Shown piece by piece: positions 49,353 to 57,272 of a stretch of DNA of 61,401 nucleotides. A model generated the notes under the pieces. It searched no databases. It worked only from the letters and a program-made list of their open reading frames with translations, and had not been told where the DNA came from. How positions within the stretch are numbered: position 1 is the first letter of the stretch; every line of letters starts with the position of its first letter. The stretch is from a virus, in the IMG/VR virus record IMGVR_UViG_3300047463_000183, positions 1-61,401 of that record; one strand, given 5' to 3'. Made by a program: the position numbers and the translations under genes.

Positions 49353-50175
49353 TTGAATCAATTCTCACCCTTGCGAGTTCCGCCTTACCTTTGGCGGTCA
49401 GCATTTTTTCTGGAAGATCACGGAGATTATAGATGTAGCGATAATAGCACCGGCAATATACTTCTTCGCCGGGCTGCGTTATCTCATCTGTATATCCGTC
49501 TTCTCCAACTTTCATCAATCCAGACTTAATAGCCCAATTACCGCGAATAGCATAAATTCCGCTATCTCTTTCCGCATGATCTTTGCGGTAATTGTAATTC
49601 AGTTCTTTATAGTGGCTGTGCCACTCAGCCGCGATGGCCTGATTATCCCTGGCCAGAATATCGTTCAGAGAAGCGGCCAACTTATGACCCTGATCAATCA
49701 GGACGCGCCGCTCCTCGAACGGAAGATTGGATAAGGACTTCTTAATGTTGGCTTTCACTTCCATCTTATCAGCGGATTTTGTCCCGCCAATTGGAATGGA
49801 TGTAGCCCAACCAGAGAACCGTCTCAAGGTCTGATTGATTGACTCCTCACGATTCAAGCGAATTAAATTCGCTGAAGTCATAATTCGTCGATCAAGCTCA
49901 TTTCGAAGTTTTGGCTTAACTCTTTCAATAGTAAAGCGCGAAACTCCTTTATGGAATTTCAACATATTACCGTATTCAACGAACCTACGGTAAATGGTTT
50001 CAAGGTGTTGTTTCAGAGTTTCACGAAGGCTGCTTTCAGAGATCATGTCTCTTTTGGCCGCTTCTGTAATCCTCATCAACCACATATCAATTCGAGCATG
50101 ACTATCGTATCCACGCTCAGTCATATCTTTGACCGCTTCCGTTATCACGTCATAAAATGACATTTGACGTGTCAT
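49339..50175 (-). CDS. Mu F-like head morphogenesis protein
   Basis: 278 aa. Mostly helical (ERVKPKLRNELDRRIMTSAN, KANIKKSLSNLPFEERRVLI) with a C-terminal HAERDSGIYAIRGNWAIKSG and ITQPGEEVYCRCYYRYIYNL. This His/Cys-containing C-terminal segment is the minor-head family signature. It lies after the portal, as expected. The start has AGGAAAGA upstream at a slightly long spacing. Confidence 0.75.
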   Translation of the reverse strand: MTRQMSFYDVITEAVKDMTERGYDSHARIDMWLMRITEAAKRDMISESSLRETLKQHLETIYRRFVEYGNMLKFHKGVSRFTIERVKPKLRNELDRRIMTSANLIRLNREESINQTLRRFSGWATSIPIGGTKSADKMEVKANIKKSLSNLPFEERRVLIDQGHKLAASLNDILARDNQAIAAEWHSHYKELNYNYRKDHAERDSGIYAIRGNWAIKSGLMKVGEDGYTDEITQPGEEVYCRCYYRYIYNLRDLPEKMLTAKGKAELARVRIDSNVAA

Positions 50176-50307
50176 AAAGCGATCTTTCCTGCCAGTTGGA
50201 CGATGGAGACGTCAGTGACGACGCTCCATGCCCCGCCGGATAGGGCGAGGAGAGGGGACCCGCCCCGCCCGGTAGTAACATGATGGGTCAGCAACCCCAT
50301 CATGTGT
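50176..50307 (-). other. Structured 132-nt gap after the portal gene
   Basis: Non-coding on either strand as far as I can see. On the transcribed strand it opens with a 10-bp hairpin (ACATGATGGG/CCCATCATGT, 50296-50305 with 50278-50287) 3 nt after the portal stop. A G-rich run follows (50257-50271), then a two-tier stem (ATGGAG/CTCCAT at 50203-50208 and 50224-50229, with CGTCA/TGACG inside). No long U-tract. Longest non-coding gap in the late block. Confidence 0.6.
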
Positions 50308-51738
50308 TCAATTGCTCAAGCTCATTGGGCGAGGCGGTCGAGCGTGCGGTTCTTCTGGCATCTTGCCTTCCGGCGGCTGAAAATTCTTCAGGTCGTCGTA
50401 ATCCAGAATAAGCGGCCTTGGGAACAGCAATCTGTTCTCGCCAGCGTTCTCCACAGCCCACGAAATCAGTTTTGGCCTGTTGTCTTCGTCGATCTGAGGA
50501 AGAAGCACTTCCAACATAGAAATAATGGCACGCTGACGGACTTCTTCGATCTTGGAATCCGAGTCAGGATCTTTCAGCAGAGACGGCCATTCAGCTTTGA
50601 AGCCATTTTTCCAGCGATAAAACGCCTCCTTATAAGAGACGTCTTTGTATTCTTCTGGATAATCAGCTTTAATCGTGTCGAAGAACTCTTCATTCCAGGC
50701 ACGACGCATGACGATTTCATCGAAAAATTCATAAATGGGTTGCATCCATTCACGAATACCGTCGATGTATTTCGCCATGTTCTTGGCGTCTTCCGTGCCT
50801 TCACCAAAGCCAGATACCATGGTCTCGTTTTCGAGCATCTTGGCTGGCATGTCGGCGGCGGTGGCGATGTTCTTCAGGATGTTGGTGCGGGCATACGTGC
50901 CAGCGCCGTCTACATTCTGAAGGTCGATGGATGCGATCTCTTCCGAGATATCAATCTGAAGGACGTTATTGGTCTGAGCTTCCTTCAGAAGCTGCCTCTT
51001 AACGCCCGCCAGACGCTGCATGGCGTTGTCGATGATCGACCCCGGCGCCTTTACCTTGGCGACCAGCAGACCAACCTTACGGGCCACCATATCGTCCGCG
51101 ATCATCGTATTGATGAAGGACTTCAGGGGAAACAGCGCCCGCTGATACACCGACCGGCCAACATAGCCGAAAGCAGACGTCGTGTATTCAATGTAGACGG
51201 GCCTCTCATTCATCAGAACGATGGACCGGCTACGATGATACGGCTGACCAGCCGCCGTTATGATCGTGTGTTTCTGGAAATCAGAAGCGTTCGGGTCCTG
51301 GTTCAGAACCAACGATCCCGCCGTGTTCAGCGGATCGAGGACGTTAAAGTAGAGCGAAAGATCCGCCATTTTTTCTGGCGGAATTTCATCTTGAGCCGGG
51401 ACACCTTCAGCACCAACGACAATCGAGCCAACGCCATAAATGCGTGCCACGCTGGCTGTTTGCTGAATATACTCGTCAGCATGAATATGCCGCCATTCTT
51501 TTTCGAACGCTTCTCTCACTCGCGTCTCTGGCGAATTAGAGACGGTGATAATTCTCTTCTGCGCCTGAGCCATCATGATTGGCGCATCAACCATCTTTCT
51601 TCCAAGAGGATGATAAGAATAGATGGTTTTGCAGATTTCGTAGCTTGGGTCTGACCCAGGCACAATTTCATCGCACATCAGCACTTGCTGAAGCGACGAA
51701 TTGAGATAAGAGCCTTGGACGTTTAGCGTGGAAGACAA
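50308..51738 (-). CDS. Portal protein (DUF1073-like)
   Basis: 476 aa. SYHPLGRKMVDAPIMMAQAQ, TASVARIYGVGSIVVGAEGV, DNAMQRLAGVKRQLLKEAQT, DISEEIASIDLQNVDGAGTY, TAADMPAKMLENETMVSGFG and DAKNMAKYIDGIREWMQPIY are typical of DUF1073 portals. It forms the dodecameric DNA-entry ring and binds the terminase. The protein ends in a proline-rich tail (PEEPHARPPRPMS). I see no C-terminal Acb1-type phosphodiesterase domain, which some relatives carry. Confidence 0.88.
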   Translation of the reverse strand: MSSTLNVQGSYLNSSLQQVLMCDEIVPGSDPSYEICKTIYSYHPLGRKMVDAPIMMAQAQKRIITVSNSPETRVREAFEKEWRHIHADEYIQQTASVARIYGVGSIVVGAEGVPAQDEIPPEKMADLSLYFNVLDPLNTAGSLVLNQDPNASDFQKHTIITAAGQPYHRSRSIVLMNERPVYIEYTTSAFGYVGRSVYQRALFPLKSFINTMIADDMVARKVGLLVAKVKAPGSIIDNAMQRLAGVKRQLLKEAQTNNVLQIDISEEIASIDLQNVDGAGTYARTNILKNIATAADMPAKMLENETMVSGFGEGTEDAKNMAKYIDGIREWMQPIYEFFDEIVMRRAWNEEFFDTIKADYPEEYKDVSYKEAFYRWKNGFKAEWPSLLKDPDSDSKIEEVRQRAIISMLEVLLPQIDEDNRPKLISWAVENAGENRLLFPRPLILDYDDLKNFQPPEGKMPEEPHARPPRPMSLSN

Positions 51739-51739
51739 A

Positions 51740-51925
51740 TCAGTTTCCGTTCACAACGGCCAGTGACAATTTACGATGCTGCTGTATGTGTGATTCGGCG
51801 GATTTCGATGGTTCTAACCAATCGACAGTGACGCCAGCAGCCTGACATGCAGAAAAAAGAATTTCTGGTGTAATGATCACACCTTTACGCATCAATGCGA
51901 TATACAAAAGTGTAATCGGATTCAT
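51740..51925 (-). CDS. Small protein between terminase and portal (61 aa)
   Basis: MNPITLLYIALMRKGVIITP then EILFSACQAAGVTVDWLEPS. It has helical, partly hydrophobic N-terminal sequence and a polar tail. The start overlaps the terminase stop by 1 nt (TGATG). Function unknown. Confidence 0.65.
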   Translation of the reverse strand: MNPITLLYIALMRKGVIITPEILFSACQAAGVTVDWLEPSKSAESHIQQHRKLSLAVVNGN

Positions 51926-53217
51926 CAGAAACCTTCTTGATTGCCAAGAGCAATCGCGACAGCATAACAAAAAGCGTCCAATAAATCATCTTCATGCTGG
52001 TCTTTGATGCCAACCGTAAACATCAAAACCTGATTCAACAGATGATTTCTGACAGCCCCTTTGTATTTGACCGTCTTTTCGTAAGCGAACTTCGATAACT
52101 TAACCATATTCCGGTAAACATAACCGGAAATGGAAATCGCTCTTTCAGTCTTGCCCAACGCGGTGAGCTTACTGTCGATACGATTTGTATTCCAGCCGCG
52201 CCTCTGGCCCTGCTGAAGCAGGATCATTCCGCTTGCTTTGTCTTCCAGCCAGACGCCCAGAGAACCCATCTGAGCATGGCATTCACCGGCCAGATACTCG
52301 CAGTGTTCGAAGACGGACGGAAGCCACGTCTCCAACAAAGCGCCTTCGATCTGGCGGATGTCGTAATCCAGGATCACCAGCGGGTGATGACCCTCAAACT
52401 GACTGACGGCGCAGTAGACGACCGCCGTGCCATCGTGTTCCTTGCCGACCTTGGTCGCCGTGTCGATGACGGCGAAGACGCCGGAACACAACTCTGGATA
52501 CCGCACCGCCTTGCCTTCGTGCAGCATGTTCTCCAGCGAGAAGAACTGAACACCGGCCCAATCGACGAACTCAGCCAGATATTCCTGCTGCCAAACAAGC
52601 GGTGGCCGTTCTCTCTGCAACCGCTCCAGTTCCGCCGCTGGCATGAACGGGTTCGAACTGGTCGGCGCGTGGAACTCAGTGAAGCCGTGTTCTGGCTCGT
52701 TGCAGATGCGCCAGAAGAAGTTGTCCTGATCGACGCCGTTGGTGTTACTCAGCGCCGTCGCTGACCCCATGTAGTCCAGAAGGGTCGGCTGGATCGAGCG
52801 GTTCCAGATGTCCATCATGTTCGGCTTGGTGAAAGCCGCTTCGTCGATGATGACCTCGTGGTATTTCCTCGACCGGCCCGCGCTCTCGTTCTCCAACGAC
52901 CAGAAATCTATGCGCCCACCGGTCCTGGTCCGAATGACGCCTTCAGTCTTCGAAGACATCGAGATGACCGGCTTCAGCATGTCGATCAGTTCGTTATAGA
53001 CTTCCGCCTGATATTTGTAGGCGGGAGTGAAGTAACCGATCAGCTTGCCGTTGATCGCTGAGTTTCCAGCCAGGGTCTGCGCGAAGGCGGTTTTGCCCCA
53101 TCTGCGCCCGCAGCGAATCGCTTTAAATCGGGCCGGATGGCCGTTCTTATCCTGGAGAAGAAACGCATTAACCTGACCAGGATGAAGTGTCGGAAGCGTG
53201 ACGTTGATGGCTGGCAT
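51925..53217 (-). CDS. terL: Terminase large subunit
   Basis: 430 aa. ATPase: CGRRWGKT (Walker A, 36-43), then HEVIIDEAAF (Walker B, about 120-129), with SATALSNTNG as the coupling region. Nuclease: FAVIDTATKVGKEHDGT with catalytic-type Asp252, and EDDLLDAFCYAVA near the end. Packages DNA using ATP. Short upstream gene overlaps by 1 nt. Confidence 0.93.
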   Translation of the reverse strand: MPAINVTLPTLHPGQVNAFLLQDKNGHPARFKAIRCGRRWGKTAFAQTLAGNSAINGKLIGYFTPAYKYQAEVYNELIDMLKPVISMSSKTEGVIRTRTGGRIDFWSLENESAGRSRKYHEVIIDEAAFTKPNMMDIWNRSIQPTLLDYMGSATALSNTNGVDQDNFFWRICNEPEHGFTEFHAPTSSNPFMPAAELERLQRERPPLVWQQEYLAEFVDWAGVQFFSLENMLHEGKAVRYPELCSGVFAVIDTATKVGKEHDGTAVVYCAVSQFEGHHPLVILDYDIRQIEGALLETWLPSVFEHCEYLAGECHAQMGSLGVWLEDKASGMILLQQGQRRGWNTNRIDSKLTALGKTERAISISGYVYRNMVKLSKFAYEKTVKYKGAVRNHLLNQVLMFTVGIKDQHEDDLLDAFCYAVAIALGNQEGF

Positions 53218-53297
53218 CAGGCAAAATGACCCCTTGGCGGGTCGAGCCGCTCTTTTGGGCAGCGGTCCAGCTCAAAAGCCTCCTGCTGATCGCCCAT
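53217..53297 (-). CDS. Tiny hypothetical gene (26 aa)
   Basis: MGDQQEAFELDRCPKERLDP then PRGHFA. The ATG follows AGGGGGTCTGTTT, and its stop overlaps the terminase start (TGATG), so it may serve mainly for translational coupling. The product, if made, is unrecognised. Confidence 0.45.
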   Translation of the reverse strand: MGDQQEAFELDRCPKERLDPPRGHFA

Positions 53298-53308
53298 AAA
53301 CAGACCCC

Positions 53309-53800
53309 CTATGACACGATCCTTTGGACAAGTAAAGGACTGATTTCAAAATTTGTTGAATTTACGCAAACAATTATTCTTTTCAGAGATTTTACCTTGA
53401 TAACCTCTCCGATCTGACCCTTCATTAATCCGGATTGTATTTGAACTTTGTCATTTACCTTGAATAAGGTGAAATTTTTATCTTCGAATTGCCAAGATTT
53501 CTCTTCTTGCTTTATCAATTCTATTGCATCATCGTTGATAACAAGATAATCATTGGTCAGTCTGTTTTTCATGATTGATATTTTTTCTGAATAAGACAAC
53601 AGAATGCCAACATTCTCTTGTTTTACAAACACATATCCAGGATACGCTGGCTCAATGAACAAGACCTTGGCGCGTCTTGTTCTGGATATCCTTTTTGTGT
53701 TCTTGATGACGGGGCAATACGCCTCCCCGCCATTCGCGACGACGTAGGCGCAGGCGGCAATCGTCTTGCCGTATCGAACCGTCCCTACGGTCCAACTCAT
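53309..53800 (-). CDS. NusG-like transcription factor (NGN + KOW domains)
   Basis: 163 aa. The N-terminal NGN-like domain (MSWTVGTVRYGKTIAACAYV, GGEAYCPVIKN, YPGYVFVKQE) and C-terminal KOW motif (FKVNDKVQIQSGLMKGQIGE then VIKV) match NusG/RfaH. NusG NGN binds RNA polymerase clamp helices, and KOW contacts Rho, NusE or ribosomes. It is encoded at the head of the late operon between small and large terminase genes, so processive antitermination over the 43-kb operon is the simplest hypothesis. The gene is AT-rich relative to its neighbours. Confidence 0.82.
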   Translation of the reverse strand: MSWTVGTVRYGKTIAACAYVVANGGEAYCPVIKNTKRISRTRRAKVLFIEPAYPGYVFVKQENVGILLSYSEKISIMKNRLTNDYLVINDDAIELIKQEEKSWQFEDKNFTLFKVNDKVQIQSGLMKGQIGEVIKVKSLKRIIVCVNSTNFEISPLLVQRIVS

Positions 53801-54243
53801 TCAGCTTTCCCGTCGATGATTTTGGCTGGATCAGGCAGACCGCCGATCACGTTGATCGTGACCTGATTGTCCCTCTGGTCCTGGTCGTCCTGCTGGCGCC
53901 ACTTACCCCGAGCCTTCATCCAGAAGATCGCCGCCGGGACGCAGCCCTGGTCACGACTGGTGGCGATGTTGAACAGGTTCTGCGCGACGGCGAAATTGGC
54001 CTTGGCGGTTCCGGTGGCCAGTTCCTGCTTGAAATGGTTGTGCAGGGTGCCGACCGAGACGCCAAGGATCTCAGCGATCTGTTCCTGGGTCAGACCCATG
54101 CCGACCATGCTTTCGACCTGCTGGCGCTGGTAGCCGTCAAAGGCATACTCGCCGCCGATGGTGCGAGGAGCGACGTTTCCAGGACCGTTTTCCCGGAATG
54201 TGTGGGTCTGAGGCTCTTCTTCCAACTTGTCGAGCTTAAACAT
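53797..54243 (-). CDS. terS: Terminase small subunit-like DNA-binding protein
   Basis: 148 aa. YQRQQVESMVGMGLTQEQIA then EILGVSVGTLHNHFKQELAT is a clear helix-turn-helix, followed by a helical oligomerisation region (NFAVAQNLFNIATSRDQGCV) and KARGKWRQQD. This fits small terminases that recognise packaging sites. The start is chosen at MFKLDKLEEEP because GGAG lies 7 nt upstream; in-frame ATG codons further up lack this. Confidence 0.72.
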   Translation of the reverse strand: MFKLDKLEEEPQTHTFRENGPGNVAPRTIGGEYAFDGYQRQQVESMVGMGLTQEQIAEILGVSVGTLHNHFKQELATGTAKANFAVAQNLFNIATSRDQGCVPAAIFWMKARGKWRQQDDQDQRDNQVTINVIGGLPDPAKIIDGKAE

Positions 54244-54260
54244 TGACCACTCCATAATAC

Positions 54261-54283
54261 AGAGAGGGGGAGACCCCCTCTCT
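54261..54283 (-). other. Strong hairpin upstream of small terminase gene
   Basis: AGAGAGGGGG (54261-54270) and CCCCCTCTCT (54274-54283) form a perfect 10-bp stem with a 3-nt loop, preceded on the transcribed strand by an AT dinucleotide run (54284-54295). The sequence after it (GTATTATGG) has no U-tract, so an mRNA processing or stability element is more likely than a terminator. Confidence 0.6.
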
Positions 54284-54299
54284 CTATATATATATGGAA

Positions 54300-54533
54300 T
54301 CAGGCCAGACGCCAAATACGAAAGCCATTCTCGACCCGGCGCGACGTGAACTTCACGCCTTCGACCTTGCCGTAAATTTCCTTCGCGACCCGCATGGCGT
54401 TGATGCGGTCGGACTGCTTTTCGACGAAAAAGCTGTCGCCCGGACGCATCTTGTCCACCGGATAACGCGGCTCGCGTTCACCCTTGACACGAGCGACGCC
54501 AGTCACCTCGATACCGTGCTCGATATGAAACAT
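54300..54533 (-). CDS. Small conserved phage protein at head of late operon (77 aa)
   Basis: MFHIEHGIEVTGVARVKGER, VDKMRPGDSFFVEKQSDRIN, KFTSRRVENGFRIWRLA. The RPGDSFFV and FTSRxVENGxRIWR patterns recur in many small phage proteins of unknown function. The ATG at 54533 has GGAGAGG upstream. First gene read leftward from the second divergent region. Confidence 0.72.
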   Translation of the reverse strand: MFHIEHGIEVTGVARVKGEREPRYPVDKMRPGDSFFVEKQSDRINAMRVAKEIYGKVEGVKFTSRRVENGFRIWRLA

Positions 54534-54631
54534 TACCCTCTCCTTGTTACAAGAAAACAACTCGTTATGGATACACGCACTTTGAATACGTCATAACTCA
54601 ACTCAAAGCATATCTGTTATGCATCTTTTGC
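54534..54631. promoter_or_regulatory. Divergent intergenic region between late and accessory blocks
   Basis: 98 bp, AT-rich, separates the leftward late block from the rightward accessory block, so it should hold at least one promoter. CTTGTTACAAG (54543-54553) is an 11-bp palindrome and GTTATG/CATAAC (54564-54569, 54591-54596) a spaced inverted repeat. I find no convincing -35/-10 pair for host sigma70, consistent with activator-dependent late transcription. Confidence 0.45.
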
Positions 54632-55045
54632 ATGAATATATTTCTTGTCGCAAAACACGAAATGGATAAACATCCTAAAATGTTCAAACGAGAGAATGAC
54701 CCAGAAAAGATTAAGCGGTTTATTTTTTCAAATGATCCCGCTATAATATCAATCATGTTCGAGTCAAAAGGAAGGGAGTATGAATATAAGATAAAGACGA
54801 CTGATATCGTTCACGATACAAGGTTCGTTTATGTTGACGTTAACGGGAGACAAGAAGATGAAATACTGATTGGTTTGTTTAACCGGCAAAAGTTCGCCAA
54901 AATCCTCATGTGTCCGTTGCCGCACCTTGATCAACGAATACAAGCATGGATATGGTTTGAGGATCAGGTTCTTGTTCGTAAAATACGGCCATCACGTGTG
55001 CTTTTGTCCGTCAGCTTGAAAATGAAAATGAGGGAAAAGCAATGA
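54632..55045 (+). CDS. Hypothetical protein (137 aa)
   Basis: NIFLVAKHEMDKHPKMFKRE, NDPEKIKRFIFSNDPAIISI, DIVHDTRFVYVDVNGRQEDE, RQKFAKILMCPLPHLDQRIQ. Mixed alpha/beta, basic C-terminus (SLKMKMREKQ). The start is uncertain, with no good ribosome-binding site at 54632; an in-frame ATG at 54662 is possible. AT-rich. Not recognised. Confidence 0.55.
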   Translation: MNIFLVAKHEMDKHPKMFKRENDPEKIKRFIFSNDPAIISIMFESKGREYEYKIKTTDIVHDTRFVYVDVNGRQEDEILIGLFNRQKFAKILMCPLPHLDQRIQAWIWFEDQVLVRKIRPSRVLLSVSLKMKMREKQ

Positions 55046-55218
55046 TACACCTTAATGAAAAAAGCGTTCCATTTATTGTTGTTACAAATATCAAGGAGAA
55101 TACAAAACCAATATCAATCGCACTTTACGATGAAAATTCATCATCACTTATCATGTTGACAAAGCCAAAATGCATCAAGTTAATTGCCGAACTACAAAAA
55201 GCAATGGGAGAAAACTGA
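55042..55218 (+). CDS. Small hypothetical protein (58 aa)
   Basis: MIHLNEKSVPFIVVTNIKEN, TKPISIALYDENSSSLIMLT, KPKCIKLIAELQKAMGEN. A small alpha/beta protein. ATG overlaps the preceding stop (ATGA) with GAGGGAAAAGC upstream, and its stop overlaps the next start (TGATG). Function unknown. Confidence 0.6.
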   Translation: MIHLNEKSVPFIVVTNIKENTKPISIALYDENSSSLIMLTKPKCIKLIAELQKAMGEN

Positions 55219-55634
55219 TGCAGACCTTTTTGCCATACAAGGATTTCGCCACTTGTGCCGCCGTTCTGGACCGTCAGCGTCTGGGCAAGCAGCGCGTCGA
55301 GACCCTTCAGATCCTGAAAACATTGATCTCGGGTGCGAAAGCGTGGTCCAATCACCCCGCCGTGAAGATGTGGCGGGGACACGAGTTCGCCCTTGTCGAA
55401 TATGGTCTGGCCATATGCGACGAATGGGTCGAGCGCGGATACCAAGACACATGCGCGGAAAAGATGCTGGCGATCCCCTTGCGTGGTGGATCAAAGGCAA
55501 ACCCGGCGTGGCTTGACGACCCACGTCTGACTGAAACGCACCGGTCAAATCTGATCCGGAAGCTGCCTGAACACTATCGGTGCTTCTGGCCAGATACGCC
55601 AGATCATCTCGGTTACTGGTGGCCGGTCAACTGA
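55218..55634 (+). CDS. Pyrimidine-dimer DNA glycosylase/endonuclease V-like (PF03013 type)
   Basis: 138 aa. MQTFLPYKDFATCAAVLDRQ, RLGKQRVETLQILKTLISGA, NHPAVKMWRGHEFALVEYGL and LPEHYRCFWPD follow the PF03013 pattern (MQTFLPYPDF...LDxxRLGKQR). T4 DenV of the broad family removes UV dimers; members of this branch have not all been shown to act on DNA. It may repair UV-damaged phage DNA. Confidence 0.78.
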   Translation: MQTFLPYKDFATCAAVLDRQRLGKQRVETLQILKTLISGAKAWSNHPAVKMWRGHEFALVEYGLAICDEWVERGYQDTCAEKMLAIPLRGGSKANPAWLDDPRLTETHRSNLIRKLPEHYRCFWPDTPDHLGYWWPVN

Positions 55635-55644
55635 AGAGGTCGAA

Positions 55645-55857
55645 ATGAGTTATCACAGTGATTACTGGGGCACCCCAGAGCCTAGTCGTTGGACGTGGCG
55701 CGGCTGGTTGCGGGTGGCCGAACACCTGATGGCGACGTTATGCATGTTGTGGGCGGGCATCCTGATGCTGGCCATGGGGTATATGCTGATCGGCTGGCTG
55801 ACCGTCGGAATGTCAGTCTGCCCCTTCGCCGCCGCCTGTCTTGTGAGGCCGTCATGA
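55645..55857 (+). CDS. Small membrane protein (70 aa)
   Basis: A tryptophan-rich N-terminus (YWGTPEPSRWTWRGWLRVAE) precedes two hydrophobic spans (LMATLCMLWAGILMLAMGY, MLIGWLTVGMSVCPFAAACL). ATG follows GAGGTCGAA. It overlaps the RlpA-like gene by 4 nt. It may be a membrane partner of that secreted enzyme; function unknown. Confidence 0.6.
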   Translation: MSYHSDYWGTPEPSRWTWRGWLRVAEHLMATLCMLWAGILMLAMGYMLIGWLTVGMSVCPFAAACLVRPS

Positions 55858-56183
55858 AACGCCGGGCGCTGTTGGCCGCTTTGTTGCCAACGCCCGCCCT
55901 GGCGCACGCTGAGACCGGCTGGGCATCATGGTATTCCCACGGTCGCACGACAGCGAATGGAGAGCGATATAACCGTCATGCCATGACGGCAGCTCACCGG
56001 CACCTACCGTTCAACACTCGCGTCCGCGTCGAGCGTCTCGATACCAACGCCAGCGTCGTCGTCAGGATCAACGACCGTGGCCCGCACGTCCGGGGCCGGA
56101 TCATCGACCTGTCTGAAGCCGCCGGACGTCATCTGGGTATCCATTCAAGCGGCGTCGCGCCGGTCAAACTCCACACCTTATAG
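55854..56183 (+). CDS. RlpA-like double-psi beta-barrel protein, secreted
   Basis: 109 aa with signal peptide ([19 protein letters not shown]). The domain [55 protein letters not shown] is canonical RlpA, whose bacterial members are septal lytic transglycosylases acting on denuded glycan. The Asp in RINDRGP is the expected key residue. Within the accessory block it could affect the envelope early or assist lysis. Confidence 0.88.
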   Translation: MKRRALLAALLPTPALAHAETGWASWYSHGRTTANGERYNRHAMTAAHRHLPFNTRVRVERLDTNASVVVRINDRGPHVRGRIIDLSEAAGRHLGIHSSGVAPVKLHTL

Positions 56184-56190
56184 GATTGTC

Positions 56191-56646
56191 ATGCCAGCAC
56201 CTGTCCTCATGATCCACGTGAAGCGTCTTCCGCATGCTGAAGGTCTTCCGCTTCCCGAATACGCCACACCCAATGCTTCCGGCGTCGATCTTCTCGCCGC
56301 CATTGAACGCGACGTCATTCTGTATCCAGGGGATCGTAAACTGATCCCCACGGGTCTCTGCGTCGCCATCCTGGACGGATTTGAAATTCAGATCCGCCCT
56401 CGATCTGGCTTGGCTCTGCGGAACGGGATCTTCGTCCTCAACACGCCAGGGACCATCGACGCGGATTATCGCGGAGAAATCAGCGTTCTGCTGCAAAATA
56501 TGAGCGACAAGCCATTCACCGTCGAACGCGGCATGCGAATCGCCCAGGCCGTGTTGGCACCGGTAGCCCGCATCGACTGGCAGATTGTTGGCGATCTGTC
56601 GAATACAAAGCGTGGCGTGGGTGGTTTCGGTAGCACTGGAACGTGA
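56191..56646 (+). CDS. dut: dUTP pyrophosphatase (dUTPase)
   Basis: 151 aa trimeric-type dUTPase with motifs in order: ASGVDLLA (I), [12 protein letters not shown] (II), [17 protein letters not shown] (III), [10 protein letters not shown] (IV) and [11 protein letters not shown] (V). Hydrolyses dUTP to dUMP, limiting uracil incorporation. The start ATG follows AGGATTGTC; upstream in-frame codons overlap the RlpA-like gene. Confidence 0.94.
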   Translation: MPAPVLMIHVKRLPHAEGLPLPEYATPNASGVDLLAAIERDVILYPGDRKLIPTGLCVAILDGFEIQIRPRSGLALRNGIFVLNTPGTIDADYRGEISVLLQNMSDKPFTVERGMRIAQAVLAPVARIDWQIVGDLSNTKRGVGGFGSTGT

Positions 56647-56676
56647 TTTTTTTTCACTGAAAAGTGATATTCGTGA

Positions 56677-56703
56677 TTGACGCATGAGATCTTATGCTAT
56701 AAT
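56677..56703 (+). promoter_or_regulatory. Strong sigma70-type promoter with extended -10
   Basis: TTGACG (56677-56682), 15-nt spacer, TGC then TATAAT (56698-56703), a perfect -10 with an extended TGn element. It precedes the 56743 gene and its AAGGAGAAAAAACA ribosome-binding site. The best host-type promoter in the window. An upstream TCACTGAAAAGTGA hairpin (56655-56668) may be regulatory. Confidence 0.75.
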
Positions 56704-56742
56704 CCCCACGAATACAGTAAGAAGACGTAAGGAGAAAAAACA

Positions 56743-57054
56743 ATGGCACACACACCCGGACCGTGGGTCATCACGACAGATTATGATGGCGGTCGCGTCT
56801 ATCAGATCTGGCATGATGGACCCAATGCACGATTGTCACCGCGTATCTGCACGCTCAGAAACGCCTCCACGCCAGTTTTGCAGCTCGACATCGAAGAGAT
56901 GCACAGCAATGCGAGGCTGATCGAAGCCGCGCCAGATATGCTGCACGCCCTGAAAAGCGTGCTGGATCTGGCCGTTCAGCACGCTGACAAAGACCTGCTG
57001 GACAAATTGCGCCAGACCATAGTCAAGGCTGAAGGTAAGGAAGCGAAGTCGTGA
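56743..57054 (+). CDS. Conserved phage protein of the TPGPW family (103 aa)
   Basis: AHTPGPWVITTDYDGGRVYQ and HSNARLIEAAPDMLHALKSV match a very common phage protein type (TPGPW...NARLIxAAPxLLxAL) of unknown function. The ATG follows AAGGAGAAAAAACA. First gene after the strong promoter. Confidence 0.82.
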   Translation: MAHTPGPWVITTDYDGGRVYQIWHDGPNARLSPRICTLRNASTPVLQLDIEEMHSNARLIEAAPDMLHALKSVLDLAVQHADKDLLDKLRQTIVKAEGKEAKS

Positions 57055-57248
57055 GAGTGAATGAGCAAAACAACAAAGAAACCGGATGGTGCGAAATGGG
57101 TGTGTATGACGATGACAAACTGGTCGCCGTCATCACGCGACCGATCAAAGGTGCGTCCTGGTTCATGATTCCTGGGGAACCGTTCGCACCACGGCAGCGG
57201 TTTCGGTCAAGGAAGGCGGCTCTGAAGGCCGCTGGTGTAAATCCATAA
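57051..57248 (+). CDS. Small hypothetical protein (65 aa)
   Basis: GVYDDDKLVAVITRPIKGAS, PGEPFAPRQRFRSRKAALKA. GTG start overlapping the previous stop (GTGA). The FRSRKAALKAA tail resembles small phage proteins that end in an AP2-like or KAALKA helix. Function unknown. Confidence 0.6.
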   Translation: MRVNEQNNKETGWCEMGVYDDDKLVAVITRPIKGASWFMIPGEPFAPRQRFRSRKAALKAAGVNP

Positions 57249-57272
57249 ACAACACTGAAGGAGAAAAAAAAC

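Noticed and set aside
57060-57164. A 34-codon frame (MSKTTKKPDGAKW) overlapping the 57051 gene
   Set aside because: Short, in another frame, and the 65-aa frame shows better protein-like composition and GTGA coupling.
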